DNA from: Actinomycetes bacterium
GTDB taxonomy: Bacteria; Actinomycetota; Acidimicrobiia; Acidimicrobiales; Acidimicrobiaceae
Direction: 5' to 3'
NCBI GenBank assembly: GCA_021819725.1
Contig: JAKAQR010000036.1
Coordinates: 1 to 30,414 of the forward strand
Length of the DNA: 30,414 nucleotides
This document shows, one piece after another, positions 26,251 through 30,414 of this stretch. Every line of letters begins with the position of its first letter. The stretch's first letter is position 1. The notes beneath the pieces are model-generated. The model was given only the letters and a program-made list of their open reading frames with translations, had not been told where the DNA came from and made no database searches. The position numbers and the translations under genes were made by a program.

Positions 26251-26528
26251 ACGCCCCTGGTGAGCGCCTCGTCCTCTGGCCGCCAAGGTTATTGCCATCC
26301 CGGCCCGTCACGTGGACTCAATCCCGTCTCAATTTCTTTGTTGACCCCATCGAACAAACAGCGCTCTACGTGCACAAACTCTTGCACAACACATACCAGC
26401 TAGTGGCTTCACGGCAACACCAGAACCACAGGGACACGATATTGTGAAGATTTTTGACCTTGCGATTGAACGAACGCACCCTGCAATGCGTACTTGTTGG
26501 TAGTTGTTCCCTCGAAAGGAGATCAGTC

Positions 26529-27764
26529 ATGAAAAGTAAAGCATCAAGATCGATACTGCGAGTCGCCGCAATAGGTAGTGCCTTCGGTGCCTTAGGGTTA
26601 CTCGCAATGCCAAGTGTCGCCTATGCCCAGCCGATGGCACCAAATCCTCCCACAGCCCCCCTCTTCCCGCAGAAGGTGATCACGACGATCGCCTCGACCA
26701 ATGCAACCAACGGCGACACCAACCCTTACGGGATCGCCGTCATTCCAAAGACGCTTGGCAACCTTACAGCCGGTGATGTCCTGGTCACTGACTTTAATAG
26801 TGCATCGGCTATGGGTGGAGGAACCTCGTTGGTCGAGGTCAATCCGACTACCGGTGCATCGAAGGTGTTCTACCAGAATGCCGCCATCACGGGACCCGTT
26901 GGGATTGCTATCAACCCATCAGCTGATATCGTCTGGGTCACCTACTACGGAACAGCCGCAAATGGTTCAGGCTCGGGTTACGCGGTGATCTCGAATATGG
27001 GCAAGCTTGTGGCGAATTACACCAACACCACGAGTTCCTACGACGGTCAGAGCAACCTCTTCGAGGGTGCTTGGGGAGCAGCCTTTGCTCCGGGGGCCTT
27101 CTTCTGGACCAATGCAGGCGCGGCTACTCCCAATGCCCAAGGGACGACAGGACAGGTCTGGCGACTCAATCCCAACCCAACGGCGACCACCAAGAACGGT
27201 CAGCCGATCAATGCGACGTACGCTCCTTTGGCGACGAACCTACCGACCTCTGATATGAGTGGCACCTCGTTGAGCCCAAGCACCGTGGCCGGGCCCCAGG
27301 GCATGGTCTATGACGCTACCAACGGTACCCTCTATGTGACCGACGACTATAACAACGCGATCTACGCGCTGCCCAATGCGTTGACCGCTACGGGGCCGGT
27401 GACTCCAGTGATGATTGCCCAAGGTGGCGCTCTCAACGCACCACAGGGGATCGCCATTGACCCAATGAATCAAAACTTACTTGTCGTGAATGGTGCCGGC
27501 AATAACAACCTTGTCGAGGTGACTCCGATGGGACAACAGATTGCTACCAGGAGCCTGGATGCAGGTAGTGGAGGTGCACTCTTTGGAATTGCTACCTATA
27601 GCCAACCCATGCATCATCTCGGTCTCTACTTCGATGACTCCAACACCAGCACTCTCGATTCACTTGCCAACCCAGAGCCGGTTCCTCCGGTGCCCGGGGT
27701 AGGACCGATGCCTGGAATGCCCCCGATGCCTCCCATGCCTGGGGTGGGACCGATGGTACCATAA
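26529..27764 (+). CDS. Secreted beta-propeller protein with Pro/Met-rich tail
   Basis: A 411-residue exported protein. The signal peptide MKSKASRSILRVAAIGSAFG continues to AYA and is probably cut after residue 33. Repeated blade-like motifs follow: NPYGIAVIP, GPVGIAINP, GPQGMVYDATNGTLYVTD, APQGIAIDP, ALFGIATYS, a pattern of NHL/SMP-30-like propellers (compare the TIGR03118 group). The last about 31 residues are Pro/Met-rich with two PGVGPM units, which might bind a metal or anchor to a surface; this is inference. ATG 26529 has AAAGGAGATC upstream, and the longer frame to 26454 is not needed. Function is unknown; the family includes putative extracellular lactonases and structural proteins. 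It stands alone with a good terminator. Confidence 0.8.
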   Translation: MKSKASRSILRVAAIGSAFGALGLLAMPSVAYAQPMAPNPPTAPLFPQKVITTIASTNATNGDTNPYGIAVIPKTLGNLTAGDVLVTDFNSASAMGGGTSLVEVNPTTGASKVFYQNAAITGPVGIAINPSADIVWVTYYGTAANGSGSGYAVISNMGKLVANYTNTTSSYDGQSNLFEGAWGAAFAPGAFFWTNAGAATPNAQGTTGQVWRLNPNPTATTKNGQPINATYAPLATNLPTSDMSGTSLSPSTVAGPQGMVYDATNGTLYVTDDYNNAIYALPNALTATGPVTPVMIAQGGALNAPQGIAIDPMNQNLLVVNGAGNNNLVEVTPMGQQIATRSLDAGSGGALFGIATYSQPMHHLGLYFDDSNTSTLDSLANPEPVPPVPGVGPMPGMPPMPPMPGVGPMVP

Positions 27765-27775
27765 CCGATCGGTTA
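27762..27775. repeat. Perfect 14-bp palindrome at the propeller gene stop
   Basis: TAACCGATCGGTTA is fully self-complementary and begins with the TAA stop codon of the propeller gene. It could be a regulator site or a short structure at the mRNA end. Alone it is too short and lacks a U-tract, so the terminator call is given to the hairpin at 27804. Confidence 0.6.
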
Positions 27776-27803
27776 GCACGGACATCAAAACGCTCAAATA
27801 AAC

Positions 27804-27847
27804 ACCTTTCGGTCGGGTCTGAAGATCTCGGCCGAGGGGTCCTTTTT
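27804..27847 (+). terminator. Intrinsic terminator after the propeller gene
   Basis: ACCTTTCGGTCG (27804-27815) pairs with CGGCCGAGGGGT (27829-27840) over 12 base pairs including three G-U wobbles, around a 13-base loop, and is followed by CCTTTTT (27841-27847). The wobbles favour the plus-strand RNA, in the direction of the propeller gene. Confidence 0.75.
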
Positions 27848-28223
27848 GCCAAATCGGCCTTGCATTTTCTACCCGATGAATCGAATCAAGGCAACCGATG
27901 TCGCCTCATTGACCTACTACGCCCGCCGCGATCCTGACACGGATCTACAAGGACCTACGGCGGAGGCCCCAAAGTGTGCCTCACTGGGAGATTGCAAAAT
28001 CAAGACAACTTCTGGGAGAGCTTTGACAAGTCAGGCACGCCTGATAATCCTGTGAACCACTTACTACAGGTCCGCCACCGAATCGGTACACGACAGAGTC
28101 AACCGCTATCCCGACATCGTTAGCCGCTTGGGCGTTCGCAACTAAGCAGCTATCACCGGTTCGCCACAGCAACCCAGCACCATAGCCAATCAGTCATCAG
28201 TCGATGCCGATCCTGAGCGAGTC
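27848..28223. other. Intergenic, no supported gene
   Basis: Lies between the terminator and the end of the acyl-CoA synthetase gene. A minus-strand frame from 28172 (63 codons) reads like protein in places (NDVGIAVDSVVYRFGGGPVV) but has a TTG start, stops just before it and no known family. It may be a remnant. Confidence 0.35.
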
Positions 28224-29960
28224 CTACTGCTCCGACGCCTCATCATCAATGTAATCCTGCGATATGCGCTCGCGTACCAACTGGGCGAGCAGATGCTTTT
28301 GCACCTTTCCGGTCCCAGTCATCGGCCACTCCGAAGCCTCGACGAAAAAGTAGTACCGAGGTACCTTGAATTTGGCCAGATGCTGAGAACACCACTCGAC
28401 CAATTCACGCCGGTCTACCGTCCTGCCACGCCGAAGCTCGATGAGTGCCGCGCCCGTCTCTGTTGTTATCGGAGAAGGTATGCCTACAACGTAAGCCTGG
28501 TTCACTGCTGGGTGGCGAGAAAGCACCTCTTCAATCTCCATTGGCGAGACATTCTCTCCAGAGACTTTATAGAGCTCGTTTGCACGTCCATGAAACTCCA
28601 GGTAACCGCGTTCATCGATTCGCCCTAAGTCACCGGTGCGAAACCATCCATCTTTGTCAATATGGCGAGCAGTTTCTTCTGGCTTGTGATAGTAACCGCG
28701 AGTAACAAAATTACCTCGCACGACCAACTCTCCGAGTTCGCCATCGCCGAGGTCCTCGCCAGTTTCCGGATCGATCACCTTATATTGACTGTTCGCCCCA
28801 CCAAACTCCTCAAGTCCACTCGGTCCACCAGGTTTGATGTGGCCAACCTTGGTGGTAATGACCGCAAGACTGTCACCAATCTCAGTATGCACCGTCGCCG
28901 CGGAGGCCTCGGTTCCCCCGTAACCTGTCACCACCTCAGTCAGACCAAAGGCGGCGATCGCTCGCTCCCAGAGCGGCACCGGAGCGGGCGCCGCAGCACA
29001 CATGAGCGCGTACAGATCCTGGAACTCATAGTCTTGACGTTCGGCCTCCATCACCAGAGCCAGTAGGATCGTCGGGACGCAAAGGATATCGTGCACGCGG
29101 AGGTCCTGCACCATCTTGAGCGCTTGCGCCGGTCGGAAACTTGCCATCGTCACGATCGTGCCGCCAACAAATGACACTGCTATGAGACCTTCAACAAAGG
29201 CAAAGACATGGTAGAGGGGTAACGGCGTAAAGGCACGTCGACCCTGTTCAAACGCGCGAGAGAGCGCTGACGAATAGCCGCAGCGCAGCAACATGTCACT
29301 GGTGAGCATGACACCCTTAGGTTGTCCCGTGGTACCCGAAGTATAGATAATATTAATAACCTCGTCGGGATAACGGCTGATCGCATGACGAGCGTCGAGG
29401 GCAGCCTCAGAGATCGTCTTCCCCTGTGCCCGAAAGTACTCCCAATCTTGGAATTCCTTCCGTACGGGTGAATCGTTGGTTGCTAGAACGACTACCTGTT
29501 CAATGGCGAGTGGATCATCGGCACCGTCGTGGGCGCTCAGGATGGCCGCAACCGCCTTCTCGTGGTCGACACCGGCAATGTTCTGATGGACAAATACCCA
29601 CTTCGCATCAGACTGAGCAAGGAGATAGTCCAGTTCATCCTCACGGAGCATGGTGTTCAGCGGGACAGCAACTGCGCCGATCATGGACGCCGCCACAGTT
29701 AAGAATAAGAATTCAGGTTCATTGCCGAGCAACAATGCAATATGATCCCTGCGCCGTACCCCCATTGCTAGCATCGACCGCGCCAACAATCGCGCCTCCT
29801 CGACGAGCTCTGCATAGCTGACAGAGCGTTCTGGGGTGACAAGCAACGGACGTTCGCCAAATTGCAAGACCAATTGGCTGAAGTGGTCGCTCAACGTCCG
29901 CCGTGGCCACGGTGCATACTCTTGGGTCAACCAAGCTCGCCGTTCCGAAGTGTTCTGCAT
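28224..29960 (-). CDS. Acyl-CoA/AMP-forming ligase
   Basis: A 578-residue adenylate-forming enzyme that activates a carboxylic acid with ATP and, most likely, transfers it to CoA. Motifs are complete: phosphate-binding YTSGTTGQPKG (206-216), GYGGTE (346-351), RTGDLG (441-446), the hinge region HGRANELYKVSGENVSPMEI, and the C-terminal catalytic lysine K552 in MTGTGKVQKH. Relatives include long-chain and benzoate-type acyl-CoA synthetases; the substrate is unresolved. I chose ATG 29960 (MQNTSERRAWL), which has GAGGAGGTGA about six bases upstream; the longer frame to 30035 is not supported. It is transcribed alone on the minus strand. Confidence 0.9.
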   Translation of the reverse strand: MQNTSERRAWLTQEYAPWPRRTLSDHFSQLVLQFGERPLLVTPERSVSYAELVEEARLLARSMLAMGVRRRDHIALLLGNEPEFLFLTVAASMIGAVAVPLNTMLREDELDYLLAQSDAKWVFVHQNIAGVDHEKAVAAILSAHDGADDPLAIEQVVVLATNDSPVRKEFQDWEYFRAQGKTISEAALDARHAISRYPDEVINIIYTSGTTGQPKGVMLTSDMLLRCGYSSALSRAFEQGRRAFTPLPLYHVFAFVEGLIAVSFVGGTIVTMASFRPAQALKMVQDLRVHDILCVPTILLALVMEAERQDYEFQDLYALMCAAAPAPVPLWERAIAAFGLTEVVTGYGGTEASAATVHTEIGDSLAVITTKVGHIKPGGPSGLEEFGGANSQYKVIDPETGEDLGDGELGELVVRGNFVTRGYYHKPEETARHIDKDGWFRTGDLGRIDERGYLEFHGRANELYKVSGENVSPMEIEEVLSRHPAVNQAYVVGIPSPITTETGAALIELRRGRTVDRRELVEWCSQHLAKFKVPRYYFFVEASEWPMTGTGKVQKHLLAQLVRERISQDYIDDEASEQ

Positions 29961-30297
29961 GTCACTCACCTCCTCGTAGACCGTGCCACCCTCGTTGGCT
30001 CTCGCCGCAAAAGATGTTTGGAACGGATTCAACACTCATACTGGCACAGCTACTTGATAGATGCAACTTGTTTTGGCGACCCCCTCTTCAGCGCCAACTC
30101 AGGTCAGGCGGATGCAAACATCCTCACCACAGAGGGTTGCCAGTTCGTAGAGGTCCAACCGAACAACACTAATTGCTATCTATGACAACGCCGGTGGCAC
30201 ACACTCCCTCAAACACTGAATGCGACGCGGTTGGCGAACCACTATCCAGCTGTAACCGTCAGAAAAGACGCGTTTGCCGGTCTAGGCGCAATACCAC
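29961..30297. other. Intergenic, no supported gene
   Basis: Upstream region of the acyl-CoA synthetase gene, so it should include its promoter. Open frames here are short and overlapping. No operator or RNA gene recognised. Confidence 0.4.
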
Positions 30298-30414
30298 TTA
30301 GTTAAGGTCCGAGCCCACTGCCAGCGGCATGGCGCCTCTGTGGTGAAGTGCGTGAGGGACCAGTGATGACGATTGTGTCGCGTGGATGAACTTGTAGGTG
30401 AGCAGGATTGCGCT
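30298..30414 (-). CDS. Possible 3' end of a gene from the right edge
   Basis: The minus-strand frame is open from the right edge for 38 codons and ends at TAA 30300-30298. The tail reads SAILLTYKFIHATQSSSLVP then a His-rich stretch ending LAVGSDLN. It could be the C terminus of a protein encoded mostly outside the window, but the length is too small to rule out chance, and I do not recognise the family. Confidence 0.3.
   Translation of the reverse strand, partial: SAILLTYKFIHATQSSSLVPHALHHRGAMPLAVGSDLN

Noticed and set aside
27981..28172. 63-codon minus-strand frame after the acyl-CoA synthetase gene
   Set aside because: TTG start, no ribosome binding site and no family; kept only as a possible remnant in the gap description.

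Overview
The window looks like a chromosomal segment from a moderately high-GC actinobacterium. My best guess is the Acidimicrobiia (Ferrimicrobium/Acidimicrobium-like), judged from codon use, protein style, lipobox substrate-binding protein, DUF58/transglutaminase/MoxR genes, and a mix of Shine-Dalgarno and apparently leaderless starts. No rRNA, tRNA or CRISPR array is visible, so the taxonomic placement is inference only.

Bases 1-5230 are gene-poor, accessory-like DNA: a truncated IS-type transposase start running off the left edge; an MntA-like nucleotidyltransferase antitoxin next to a decayed HepT (HEPN) toxin; an orphan lipoprotein; a probable frameshifted gene followed by an intact hypothetical protein; a 23-residue membrane protein with a strong ribosome binding site; and a VOC-fold protein.

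Bases 5880-15400 carry a SAM methyltransferase, a soluble HExxH metallopeptidase, then DUF58 and DUF3488/transglutaminase membrane proteins that overlap by ATGA. A MoxR AAA+ ATPase follows after about 0.5 kb. These three families usually form one module acting at the cell envelope, and here the ATPase sits at the unusual downstream end. A DUF805 membrane protein and an aspartate/glutamate racemase-family enzyme follow.

Bases 15690-24570 are a sugar-uptake locus: a lipoprotein substrate-binding protein (SBP family 5), an OppF-type ATPase, a natural OppC-OppD fusion, an OppB-type permease and a LacI regulator on the minus strand, with a GH1 beta-glucosidase divergent on the plus strand. Two LacI-type operators about 75 bp apart lie in the 254-bp divergent region. 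The likely job is import of short beta-glucosides, perhaps cello-oligosaccharides, by an Opp-family ABC transporter, followed by intracellular hydrolysis. A 15-bp hairpin separates the ATPase and binding-protein genes.

Bases 24570-30414 hold an Fsr-like MFS exporter preceded by a 14-codon ORF that overlaps its start, a secreted beta-propeller protein with a Pro/Met-rich tail and a good intrinsic terminator, an acyl-CoA/AMP ligase, and the possible end of another gene at the right edge.

I did not find a single clearly new multi-gene system. The best leads are the OppC-OppD fusion locus and its RNA/operator architecture, the 23-residue membrane protein, the uORF-coupled exporter, and the secreted propeller.
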